From a virus, in IMG/VR virus record IMGVR_UViG_3300025133_000317, positions 1 to 37,136 of that record: 37,136 nt of DNA; one strand, written 5' to 3'. Positions 1-6,648 of the stretch are shown one piece after another. The notes beneath the pieces were generated by a model, which searched no databases, was not told the origin of the DNA, and saw only the letters and a program-made list of their open reading frames with translations. Both the position numbers and the translations under genes were made by a program. The first letter of the stretch is position 1; the number at the start of each line of letters is the position of its first letter.

Positions 1-2
1 AT

Positions 3-323
3 TTAGATTGTAAAGGAAGATTTACACGAAACGATTTTATCAACGGAGTTTATACATACTCATGGGATAAAAACAGATGGGAGAGATTAAAACGAGAAGG
101 TTGGATCGAAACCTGGAGACACAGGAATAGAACTACAATTAAGTACTCAGTATTTAAAACTTCATGGAAATGCTCTCAAATGATAAGTAGGATATATAGA
201 ATCCTATTAGGTGAGGAAGACTTACCCACTTCAGAAAGAAGTGTGTTTTATAAGAATAAATCATATACTGACAAGGTTTACAACAAAGCTATAGATGATA
301 TGATTAAAGATAAAGACAGGTAA
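3..323 (+). CDS. C-terminal part of a winged-helix-like phage protein (5' truncated)
   Basis: The reading frame is open from the left edge to TAA at 321-323, leaving 106 residues. The start lies outside the window. The visible part has the feel of a small DNA-binding domain: an RxxF helix, then WxRLKREGWIETWRH followed by a beta-like RTTIKYSVF stretch, which resembles the recognition helix and wing of MarR-like proteins. The rest is basic, ending in KAIDDMIKDKDR. Similar short proteins upstream of late genes in uncultured marine phages are usually annotated as putative regulators; this is recollection. The stop lies two bases before the next ATG, so it is probably co-transcribed with the structural genes. 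The coding call is firm; the DNA-binding role is an inference from the local pattern. Confidence 0.6.
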   Translation, partial: LDCKGRFTRNDFINGVYTYSWDKNRWERLKREGWIETWRHRNRTTIKYSVFKTSWKCSQMISRIYRILLGEEDLPTSERSVFYKNKSYTDKVYNKAIDDMIKDKDR

Positions 324-325
324 CT

Positions 326-1189
326 ATGGCATTTAAAATGAAAGGCCCTTCAACACACAAGGGAACATTAAGACATAAATTAGAAACAGATAATCATCAA
401 GAGCAAATAAGATTAAATAGATCTATGGATCAAACTAGTCTTCCAGATGGTAGAGCTGGATCATCTGCACTTCAATTGAAAGATTCATCGCCTGCAAAAG
501 GTGTGTTTGGTATAAAAATTAACGCTCCTGAAAAATCAGATGAAATGAAAGCTTTTGAACAAAAGCAGAGAATTGAAAAGACAAAGAAAGAATTGGCTAA
601 AAAACCTCAAACAAAAGCACAGAAGAAAAAACTAGCTAAAGATATTAAGAGCGATAAAAATTTTATTAAAAAAGCTGAAAAAAGAGCTAGTAAGGGCAAA
701 ACAACAAAACCCGATAAACCAGGAACTGTTGTATCTAGAGCGGCTAAAAAAGTAGGTAAAAAAATAAAACAAGGCGTTAGACAGAAAGTTGCTGATGTTA
801 AACAAGGTATACGTGATAAAAAGATTTTAAAACAAAAAGCAAGAAAAGCTGCTGATACTCCTGAAAAAAGATTAGCTTTAAGAAAAGAAAGAAGCACCAA
901 AATAGCCGATCAGTTAGAGTACATATTTTTAGATGGTAAGCGCCCGGACAGATTAGAAGCTAAAAGACGAAGAAAAGCAGAAAAAAAAAGTAAAGATACG
1001 GAGATAAAAAAAGAAAAACCTTTTCAAACCGACACAATACCAGAACCGTATGACACGAGTAAGTTATGGGATCCAAAAAATCCAGATACTAACATGAAAG
1101 ACTTTGGGTTAAACACTCAAGAAAGGCATGATGAATATAATAGAAGAAATTGGAAACATGATAAAACTAGTAAAGTAAAAAAGAAATAA
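326..1189 (+). CDS. Lys-rich basic protein with FKMKG and SPAK motifs, function unknown
   Basis: This is a 287-residue protein, extremely rich in Lys and Arg, especially residues 85-225, where KK and KxxK stretches alternate with Ala and Gln. It looks like long basic helices and could bind nucleic acid. The N-terminus reads MAFKMKG, and SSPAKG follows at residues 54-59; the same two short motifs recur in the 1577-1897 gene. The C-terminal 60 residues are more ordinary in composition (KLWDPKNPDT, then ERHDEYNRRNW). There is no signal peptide or membrane segment. It starts two bases after the previous stop and ends one base before the next ATG, so it belongs to a tight operon. A virion-internal, DNA-associated protein is one possibility. 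I do not recognise a named family. Confidence 0.75.
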   Translation: MAFKMKGPSTHKGTLRHKLETDNHQEQIRLNRSMDQTSLPDGRAGSSALQLKDSSPAKGVFGIKINAPEKSDEMKAFEQKQRIEKTKKELAKKPQTKAQKKKLAKDIKSDKNFIKKAEKRASKGKTTKPDKPGTVVSRAAKKVGKKIKQGVRQKVADVKQGIRDKKILKQKARKAADTPEKRLALRKERSTKIADQLEYIFLDGKRPDRLEAKRRRKAEKKSKDTEIKKEKPFQTDTIPEPYDTSKLWDPKNPDTNMKDFGLNTQERHDEYNRRNWKHDKTSKVKKK

Positions 1190-1190
1190 T

Positions 1191-1565
1191 ATGGCGTTTA
1201 AACTAGGAAGTGAAAATAGAAGTATTAAGTATGGTGCTAAGAAAAACCATTTTGATAAACATGACGCGTCAGTACCTGGAACGCCCGTTATTAGAAAAAA
1301 GCTAGAAGGAGGTATTAAAGCGGAGGCTAATATCGATGGTAGTATATTTTTAGATGTATCAGTTGTTCCTGGAAGTGAAGACGAAAGAGCAATACTAATG
1401 CACGAGATGGGACATATCAATGACATGAAAGTAGGCAAACTATCTTACACTGATGATGATATATCTTGGATGGGACAAACCTACGAAAGAAAAGACGGAA
1501 TGATAAATTATGAAGGTAAGTGGCACCAAGAAGGTGATTACACGTTGCCTTGGGAAAAACACTAA
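1191..1565 (+). CDS. Small putative zinc metallopeptidase (HEMGH motif)
   Basis: This is a 124-residue protein. Residues 71-75 are HEMGH, within an alpha-helical AILMHEMGHINDMK context, the canonical HExxH zinc signature of zincins. Glu122 in the terminal PWEKH is a good candidate for a third zinc ligand, as in gluzincin-type proteins; this assignment is an inference. The region before the helix (NIDGSIFLDVSVVPGSEDE) looks like a beta-strand lining an active site. Similar short HExxH proteins occur in uncultured marine phages, but I know of no characterised one. It begins MAFK like its upstream neighbour and lies two genes before the holin, so processing of a virion protein or attack on the host envelope at lysis are both possible. 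No signal peptide is visible. Its length is small for a complete peptidase. Confidence 0.7.
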   Translation: MAFKLGSENRSIKYGAKKNHFDKHDASVPGTPVIRKKLEGGIKAEANIDGSIFLDVSVVPGSEDERAILMHEMGHINDMKVGKLSYTDDDISWMGQTYERKDGMINYEGKWHQEGDYTLPWEKH

Positions 1566-1576
1566 AAAATAAAACT

Positions 1577-1897
1577 ATGAGTGAATATACACCATTTAAA
1601 ATGAAAGGGCATACCCTTCCAGGAATAAAACAATCACCAGCTAAACAAAAAGCACAACAAGGTCCAATAAACAAACCTACAAATAAGAAATTGCATAAAG
1701 GAGAAATGGAAGGTACTCACATTTACAAAGGTAAAAGTAAGAGCGAGAATATTATTGATTTTGAAGATAGAGCTGAATTTGCTGGTGAAGATGCTAATAT
1801 TTCTCCTGGTCCTAAAAGACAAGCTGCTTTAAAAAGACAAAAAAATCTACAACGTGAAGCTGATATCATTAGAGATAGAAAACCAAATAAAAAATAA
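1577..1897 (+). CDS. Small basic protein with FKMKG and SPAK motifs
   Basis: This is 106 residues from ATG 1577. An in-frame ATG at 1550 also exists, but it lies inside the end of the previous gene. ATG 1577 follows an A-rich leader like those of other genes here and puts FKMKG at residues 7-11, near the N-terminus as in the 326-1189 protein. SPAK follows at residues 20-23. The rest is hydrophilic and Lys/Gln-rich, with an acidic patch (IIDFEDRAEFAGEDAN), and ends NKK. It looks disordered and has no membrane segment. Its stop overlaps the holin start by one base (TAATG), suggesting translational coupling. The function is unknown; the shared motifs suggest a common targeting or assembly tag. 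Confidence 0.7.
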   Translation: MSEYTPFKMKGHTLPGIKQSPAKQKAQQGPINKPTNKKLHKGEMEGTHIYKGKSKSENIIDFEDRAEFAGEDANISPGPKRQAALKRQKNLQREADIIRDRKPNKK

Positions 1898-2289
1898 TGA
1901 GCATTTTAACTAACTTATTTTCCGGTGGAGCTGCTGATCTTGTAAAAGGTATAGGTGGAGTTGTAGATAATCTACATACATCTAAAGAAGAGAAGTTAGA
2001 AGCAGAAAGAAAAATAAAAGAAATTATAGCTAACCACGAGATTGAGATGGAGAAAAACATCACATCACGTTGGGAGGCAGATCTAAAATCAGATTCATGG
2101 CTTAGCAAAAATGTTAGACCATTAGTATTGGTATTCTTAATAGTATGCACCATGCTATTGATATTTATAGACGCGGGTGCATTAAATTTCGAAGTAAAAT
2201 CATCTTGGGTGGATTTACTTCAATTAGTATTAATAACCGTGATCGGTGCTTATTTTGGCGGACGATCACTAGAAAAAGTAAAAAAATAA
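1897..2289 (+). CDS. Putative holin, GTA/3-TM holin type
   Basis: This is a 130-residue protein. Residues 1-75 are a soluble part with an amphipathic, charged helix (KEEKLEAERKIKEIIANHEIEMEK). It is followed by WLSKNVRPLVLVFLIVC, with two strong hydrophobic segments at about residues 82-98 and 106-122 and an FGGRSLEKVKK tail. The order 'SWLSKNVRPLVL...GAYFGGRSLEK' matches my recollection of the holin family described as 'Holin of 3TMs, for gene-transfer release'. A holin would make lesions in the inner membrane to trigger lysis. The weakly hydrophobic N-terminal FSGGAADLVKGIGGVVDNL could act as a third, shorter segment. The start overlaps the upstream stop. No recognisable endolysin lies beside it; the nearby HExxH protein is the only enzyme-like neighbour. 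Confidence 0.75.
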   Translation: MSILTNLFSGGAADLVKGIGGVVDNLHTSKEEKLEAERKIKEIIANHEIEMEKNITSRWEADLKSDSWLSKNVRPLVLVFLIVCTMLLIFIDAGALNFEVKSSWVDLLQLVLITVIGAYFGGRSLEKVKK

Positions 2290-2293
2290 AATT

Positions 2294-3079
2294 ATGCAAG
2301 GAAAATATTATACAACAACCGTTAAGCCAAATTTTGATATACTAGGTAATGTTGAAGTAGATATAGGCGATGTTCTATTTGATTGGACGGCATTTGAAAT
2401 ACCAAAAGGAACTGCCGCGCTCCAATCAGTATCCGCAATAGTAGCTGGATTAAACGGGGCAGACGTTGCGGGAGCTCGTGATATGGAATTATATTTTGCA
2501 AAAAGTGTAAATGGAGCAGCACCACCAACATTAGGAGATACTGGTTCTGCAGTTACAGGAATAATCGCAAATAACTCTAGACCATATATTATAGATAAAG
2601 TGGTAATAGACGGTAGTGCTCAAAGAAGTAGTGTTCACTTTATATCTTATAACGTTTGGAGTTTAAGTGGAAAAATAGGTAACGACTCTGATAATGTTAA
2701 CTCCCTACTTAGTAACGACGATGATTATCCTGGAACAACACCTGGTTACCAAACTTTATGGGTGGCTGGATTATGTGAAACAGCTGTGTTTGACTTTGGT
2801 ACAGCTGTAGCGCTTAACCAAGCTGGTCACCAAGCTATAGACACATCAGCGGTGGATTTAGTTACAAGTGGTACAGATCCACGGTTAGTATTTGCAGCTG
2901 GAGATGAAGTAGTAGCTTTTGTTGCGTCTGATGGAAGTGATCCAAAACAAATAGGCACGGTTGTAAGTATGGCAGATAATGTATCGCTTAAGGTTGACGC
3001 GGTTGCGGAAGCGTTTGTCCACACAGCTGAGATATGTAACAGAAATCCAATAAAATTCAGATTCAATTTCTCATACTAA
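2294..3079 (+). CDS. Putative virion structural protein, beta-rich, unknown
   Basis: This is a 261-residue protein rich in Val, Ala, Gly, Asp and Ser, with few Lys. It is typical of a beta-sandwich decoration or fibre-type virion protein. It opens MQGKYYTTTVKPNFDILGNVEVDIGD and ends with an NPIKFRFNFSY strand; terminal aromatic-rich strands are common in oligomeric capsid or tail decorations. It has no signal peptide, membrane helix or enzyme motif. Short A/T spacers flank it: 4 bases before, 36 bases after. Proteins of this general look occur in marine phages as hypothetical structural proteins. I cannot assign it to head or tail. The coding assignment is strong from length, composition and start context. 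Confidence 0.65.
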   Translation: MQGKYYTTTVKPNFDILGNVEVDIGDVLFDWTAFEIPKGTAALQSVSAIVAGLNGADVAGARDMELYFAKSVNGAAPPTLGDTGSAVTGIIANNSRPYIIDKVVIDGSAQRSSVHFISYNVWSLSGKIGNDSDNVNSLLSNDDDYPGTTPGYQTLWVAGLCETAVFDFGTAVALNQAGHQAIDTSAVDLVTSGTDPRLVFAAGDEVVAFVASDGSDPKQIGTVVSMADNVSLKVDAVAEAFVHTAEICNRNPIKFRFNFSY

Positions 3080-3115
3080 ATAAAAACAAATTAAATTAAC
3101 TTAAATTAAATAAAA
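3080..3115 (+). promoter_or_regulatory. A/T-only leader with repeated TTAAATTAA units
   Basis: This 36-base spacer is almost pure A/T, with repeated AAATTAA-like units directly before ATG 3116. There is no Shine-Dalgarno sequence. It resembles the leaders of the capsid and scaffold genes. I see no convincing Bacteroidota promoter (TTG with TAnnTTTG), so I read it as an unstructured translation leader. Confidence 0.35.
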
Positions 3116-3424
3116 ATGGCAACAACAAAAACAAAGGGAACAAATTCCAAGATCAAAGAACTTAAAGGTGTTAGACCTGAAAAGGTAACTGAAGAGCAGT
3201 TAAAAAAAATACAAGATATTGTAGATAAAGTAAATCAAACCCAAATGAATATTGGGCAATTAGAGGCTCGTAAGCATCAAGCACTACATTTTTTATCTGG
3301 TGCAAATGATGAGTTAGGAAGAATCCAAACTGAAATGGTAAACGATTACGGTACTAACGATATTAATATCCAAGATGGAACGATAAACTATCCAGCAGAT
3401 GTCGAAGCTAATAAGGAAGATTAG
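3116..3424 (+). CDS. Small coiled-coil protein, unknown
   Basis: This is a 102-residue protein. After a Lys/Thr-rich start, residues 25-80 form a probable coiled coil (EEQLKKIQDIVDKVNQTQMNIGQLEARKHQAL). A short acidic region reading YGTNDINIQDGTI then follows, with EANKED at the very end. Such proteins are frequent in marine phage genomes near the terminase genes, with no known role. A head-assembly or chaperone-like helper is possible but unsupported. Its last 26 bases overlap the next gene in another frame, so the two are probably co-translated. Confidence 0.65.
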   Translation: MATTKTKGTNSKIKELKGVRPEKVTEEQLKKIQDIVDKVNQTQMNIGQLEARKHQALHFLSGANDELGRIQTEMVNDYGTNDINIQDGTINYPADVEANKED

Positions 3425-3620
3425 TATCGGTAAAGATTATAAGAATGACGCTATGCACTATGCCGTGGGGCAAGAAGTGTATGGTGGTCATACTATCTGC
3501 GATATTATAGAAGAGGACGATAAGTTTTCTGTTTATATTAAAAAGAAAAAAGACGTATTACCTTGGAAAGATTTTAACAAGAATATGGCTGTATCTGTAG
3601 AATATAATCTCGAATACTAA
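3399..3620 (+). CDS. Small unknown protein (73 aa)
   Basis: This 73-residue protein starts inside the preceding gene at ATG 3399. No later ATG in this frame would leave a reasonable protein: the next Met, at residue 19, would cost the first strand. It has alternating beta-like segments: HYAVGQEVYGGHTICDIIEED, then KFSVYIKKKKDVLPWKDFN, then a terminal VSVEYNLEY strand. It looks like a small beta-barrel or SH3-like fold (inference). The stop TAA overlaps the next ATG (TAATG). I do not recognise a named family. Confidence 0.6.
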   Translation: MSKLIRKISIGKDYKNDAMHYAVGQEVYGGHTICDIIEEDDKFSVYIKKKKDVLPWKDFNKNMAVSVEYNLEY

Positions 3621-4210
3621 TGAAAAGCGTTTACAACTTTGTTGTAAAGCCAAAAGGAGAAAGATATAACAATATAAAGGAATTAGACGGTAACGAACTA
3701 ATTTTAAATACTGAGATATTTAATCATCAGTATGTAAATAGAGAAGCTACAGTTATATCAACTCCTATAATTGGTGATACAGATATAAAACCAGGAGATA
3801 CAGTTATAGTACATCACAATGTTTTTAGGAGATGGAACAATCAATATGGTGTAGAAAAAAATAGTAGGAGTTATTTTAATGAAGACACCTACTTTATAAG
3901 TGACGATCAAATCTTCTTATACAAAAGAAATGATAAGTGGATAGCTCCAAAAGGATATTGTTTTGTAATGCCCTTAAAAGCACAAAACCCATTTAACATA
4001 GACATGGAAAAACCTTTACAAGGTATTGTTAAATATTCAGACGGTACGGTTGAGGTTAATGATTTAGTTGGTTTTAGACCAAGTAGTCAATACGAGTTTG
4101 TCGTCGACGGCGAGAGACTATACAGAGTTTTATCTAATTTTATTACAATCAAATATGAATATCAAGGAGACGAAGAAGAATATAATCCAAGCTGGGCACA
4201 GAGCAGTTGA
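3620..4210 (+). CDS. GroES-like (chaperonin-10 fold) phage protein, putative
   Basis: This is a 196-residue protein. The order of elements recalls GroES: an initial strand YNFVVKPKGERY, then a loop region, NREATVISTP, DIKPGDTVIVHHNVF (the GroES 'vkvGD.Vif' position), and YFISDDQIFLYKR (the closing 'ese.dILai' position). A second barrel-like half begins GYCFVMPLK. Phage co-chaperonins such as T4 Gp31 help host GroEL fold the capsid protein, and the gene lies a few kilobases upstream of the capsid gene. Identity to GroES is low by eye and the mobile-loop hydrophobic triad is not obvious, so this could be another small beta-barrel protein. Its 3' end overlaps the next gene by 56 bases. Confidence 0.5.
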   Translation: MKSVYNFVVKPKGERYNNIKELDGNELILNTEIFNHQYVNREATVISTPIIGDTDIKPGDTVIVHHNVFRRWNNQYGVEKNSRSYFNEDTYFISDDQIFLYKRNDKWIAPKGYCFVMPLKAQNPFNIDMEKPLQGIVKYSDGTVEVNDLVGFRPSSQYEFVVDGERLYRVLSNFITIKYEYQGDEEEYNPSWAQSS

Positions 4211-4430
4211 AGAGCTGATTAAAGTAGCGAAGGAAGCAATCGTTGATTCAGACGATGATATATCAGCAGATAGACTTAAGAATGCAGCGGCTACTAAAAA
4301 ACTAGCTATATTTGACGCATTTGAGATACTTAACAGAATTGAAGAAGAAGAAAACTTGCTTGAGGGTAAAGCACCTGAAGAGACAAAGGAAAAAACTTTT
4401 AAAGGATTCGCAGAAAGTAGATCTAAATAA
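4155..4430 (+). CDS. Candidate small terminase subunit
   Basis: This is 91 residues from ATG 4155. An upstream in-frame ATG at 4068 would add 29 residues that simply read through the previous gene and look non-protein-like. The protein is almost all helical: NIIQAGHRAVEELIKVAKEAI, then DISADRLKNAAATKKLAIFDAFEILNRIEEEE, then a charged tail. The location directly upstream of TerL with a TAATG overlap is the usual position of the small terminase subunit, which recognises the DNA and oligomerises into a ring. No classic helix-turn-helix is obvious, so the assignment rests on position, size and helical character. Confidence 0.5.
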   Translation: MNIKETKKNIIQAGHRAVEELIKVAKEAIVDSDDDISADRLKNAAATKKLAIFDAFEILNRIEEEENLLEGKAPEETKEKTFKGFAESRSK

Positions 4431-6646
4431 TGTACGAGCAAAGTTTAGTTAAGACAGTTGAACCAGTTAAGAAAACAACGATCAGTCGTCTTAACAAGGG
4501 TAAGAAGTGGAAACACGGTTACGATAAAGAACATGATATTATAGTGTTATCTCATAACGGGCAAATAGGTGAGATAGTAGAAATACAAGGACTAGTTATT
4601 GCGCTACCAAAAGCTCCTAAAGAAGTATACAAAGATCCAAAGAACAAATGGGTGAAATTCGAGTATCCCAAGGAGTTGCAGAGAATTAAAAATATATTCG
4701 ATTGGAGAAGCTATCCGGAAAGCAGTAAAGAAAAATGGTACGATTATATAGACAAAGAATTCACGAGAAGAGAAGAGGGGTTCTGGTTTATGAACAATGG
4801 TAAACCAACCTGGATAACAGGTACGCATTATATGTACTTACAATGGAGTAAAATTGACGTAGGTGCTCCAGATTTTAGAGAGGCAAATAGATTATTTTAT
4901 ATCTTTTGGGAAGCTTGTAAGGCAGATAAAAGATGTTATGGGATGTGCTACCTTAAAAACAGACGTTCTGGATTTTCTTTCATGTCGAGTGCAGAAACAG
5001 TTAATTTAGCCACTCTCGCAAGTGATAGTAGATATGGTATACTATCTAAAACAGGTGCGGATGCAAAGAAGATGTTTACCGATAAAGTTGTTCCAATTAG
5101 CATAAACTATCCATTCTTCTTTAAACCAATTCAAGATGGTATGGATCGTCCAAAAACAGAGTTAGCGTATAGAGTGCCATCAACTAGATTTACTAGAAAA
5201 AAAATAACAGCTAATGAGCAGTTAGAAGATTTAGAGGGATTAGACACAACGATTGATTGGAAGAATACTGGAGACAATAGTTATGATGGTGAAAAACTAG
5301 CGTTATTAGTACATGATGAGGCTGGTAAGTGGGAGAGACCTGAGAACATATTAAATAACTGGAGAGTTACAAAAACTTGCTTGAGATTAGGTAGTAGGAT
5401 TATTGGCAAGTGCATGATGGGCTCAACTTCAAACGCTTTAGATAAAGGTGGAGAAAACTTTAAAAAATTATACAATGCCTCGGATGTCACAAAGAGAAAT
5501 AGAAATGGTCAAACAAAATCTGGATTATACTCTCTTTTTATCCCAATGGAATGGAACTACGAAGGATTTATTGACGAGTATGGAATTCCAGTCTTTACTA
5601 CTCCTGATATCGACAGACTTGCGCCAGACGGTGAATTAATAGACATAGGTGTAATAGATAATTGGCAAAATGAAGTAGATGGTCTAAAATCTGATCATGA
5701 TGGTTTAAATGAATTTTACCGTCAATTTCCAAGAACTACAGAACACGCTTTTAGAGATGAGACTAAAAACAGCATATTTAACCTAGTTAAAATATATGAA
5801 CAGATAGATTATAATGAAGAGATGGTTAGAACCCTAGGTGTTACTCAAGGTAACTTTCAGTGGGTGAATGGAATCAAAGATTCTCAAGTTATATTTTATC
5901 CAGATCCAAAAGGAAGATTTAAAGTCAGTTGGGTTCCACCGGTACATTTACAAAATAAGATAGTACTAAAAAATGGTATAAAACACCCCGGCAACGAACA
6001 TATGGGTGCTTTTGGCTGTGACAGTTATGATATATCAGGAACAGTTGATGGAAAAGGATCCAAAGGAGCTTTACACGGATTAACTAAGTTTAGTATGGAA
6101 GACGCTCCGGCAAATAGTTTCTTTTTAGAGTATCTATCTAGACCACCAACAGCTGAAATGTTTTTTGAAGATATGTTAATGGCTATAGTATTTTACGGGA
6201 TGCCAATACTTGCAGAGAACAACAAACCTAGATTATTATACTATTTAAGGCGGAGAGGATATAGAGGATTTAGTATGAATAGACCTGATAAAGTTTGGAA
6301 CAAGTTATCGGTGGCAGAAAAAGAAGTTGGTGGAATACCTAATTCAAGTGAAGACATTAAACAAGCTCATGCGGCTGCTATTGAGATGTACATACAGTCT
6401 CATGTTGGTATAAAGCAAGATGGAACATTTGGAGATTTATATTTTAACGCTTTGTTAAATGATTGGAGTAAATTCGATATAAATAAAAGAACTAAATTTG
6501 ATGCGTCAATTAGTTCTGGTTTAGCTATAATGGCAAATAATAGACATTTATACGCTCCAAACGCTAAAATTGAAAAAAAATCAATAGATATAAATTTTGC
6601 TAAGTATAATCAAGGAGGAAATATGAGTAAAATAATTAAAAATTAA
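4430..6646 (+). CDS. terL: Terminase large subunit (DNA-packaging ATPase/nuclease)
   Basis: This is a 738-residue protein. The ATPase half has KNRRSGFSFM (RRSGFS at residues 178-183) in the Walker A position and LLVHDEAG with Asp296-Glu297 as Walker B and catalytic Glu. The Walker A is atypical: it has Phe where the canonical loop Lys would be, though upstream Arg or Lys may serve. The RNase H-like nuclease half has GCDSYD with Asp531, a candidate Glu596 in LAENNKPR, and Asp691 in KFDASISSGLA, the usual acidic cluster. It powers packaging of DNA into the procapsid through the portal, encoded next. The start overlaps the upstream stop by one base. The length is at the upper end for TerL, as in crAss-like and related Bacteroidota phages (recollection). 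Confidence 0.95.
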   Translation: MYEQSLVKTVEPVKKTTISRLNKGKKWKHGYDKEHDIIVLSHNGQIGEIVEIQGLVIALPKAPKEVYKDPKNKWVKFEYPKELQRIKNIFDWRSYPESSKEKWYDYIDKEFTRREEGFWFMNNGKPTWITGTHYMYLQWSKIDVGAPDFREANRLFYIFWEACKADKRCYGMCYLKNRRSGFSFMSSAETVNLATLASDSRYGILSKTGADAKKMFTDKVVPISINYPFFFKPIQDGMDRPKTELAYRVPSTRFTRKKITANEQLEDLEGLDTTIDWKNTGDNSYDGEKLALLVHDEAGKWERPENILNNWRVTKTCLRLGSRIIGKCMMGSTSNALDKGGENFKKLYNASDVTKRNRNGQTKSGLYSLFIPMEWNYEGFIDEYGIPVFTTPDIDRLAPDGELIDIGVIDNWQNEVDGLKSDHDGLNEFYRQFPRTTEHAFRDETKNSIFNLVKIYEQIDYNEEMVRTLGVTQGNFQWVNGIKDSQVIFYPDPKGRFKVSWVPPVHLQNKIVLKNGIKHPGNEHMGAFGCDSYDISGTVDGKGSKGALHGLTKFSMEDAPANSFFLEYLSRPPTAEMFFEDMLMAIVFYGMPILAENNKPRLLYYLRRRGYRGFSMNRPDKVWNKLSVAEKEVGGIPNSSEDIKQAHAAAIEMYIQSHVGIKQDGTFGDLYFNALLNDWSKFDINKRTKFDASISSGLAIMANNRHLYAPNAKIEKKSIDINFAKYNQGGNMSKIIKN

Positions 6647-6648
6647 GT

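Noticed and set aside
1550-1576. Upstream ATG for the 106-residue protein
   Set aside because: It lies within the end of the HExxH gene and would push FKMKG away from the N-terminus; ATG 1577 has the usual A-rich leader.
4068-4154. 29-residue N-terminal extension of the candidate small terminase
   Set aside because: The extension is encoded inside the GroES-like gene in another frame and has no protein-like pattern; ATG 4155 begins the helical part.
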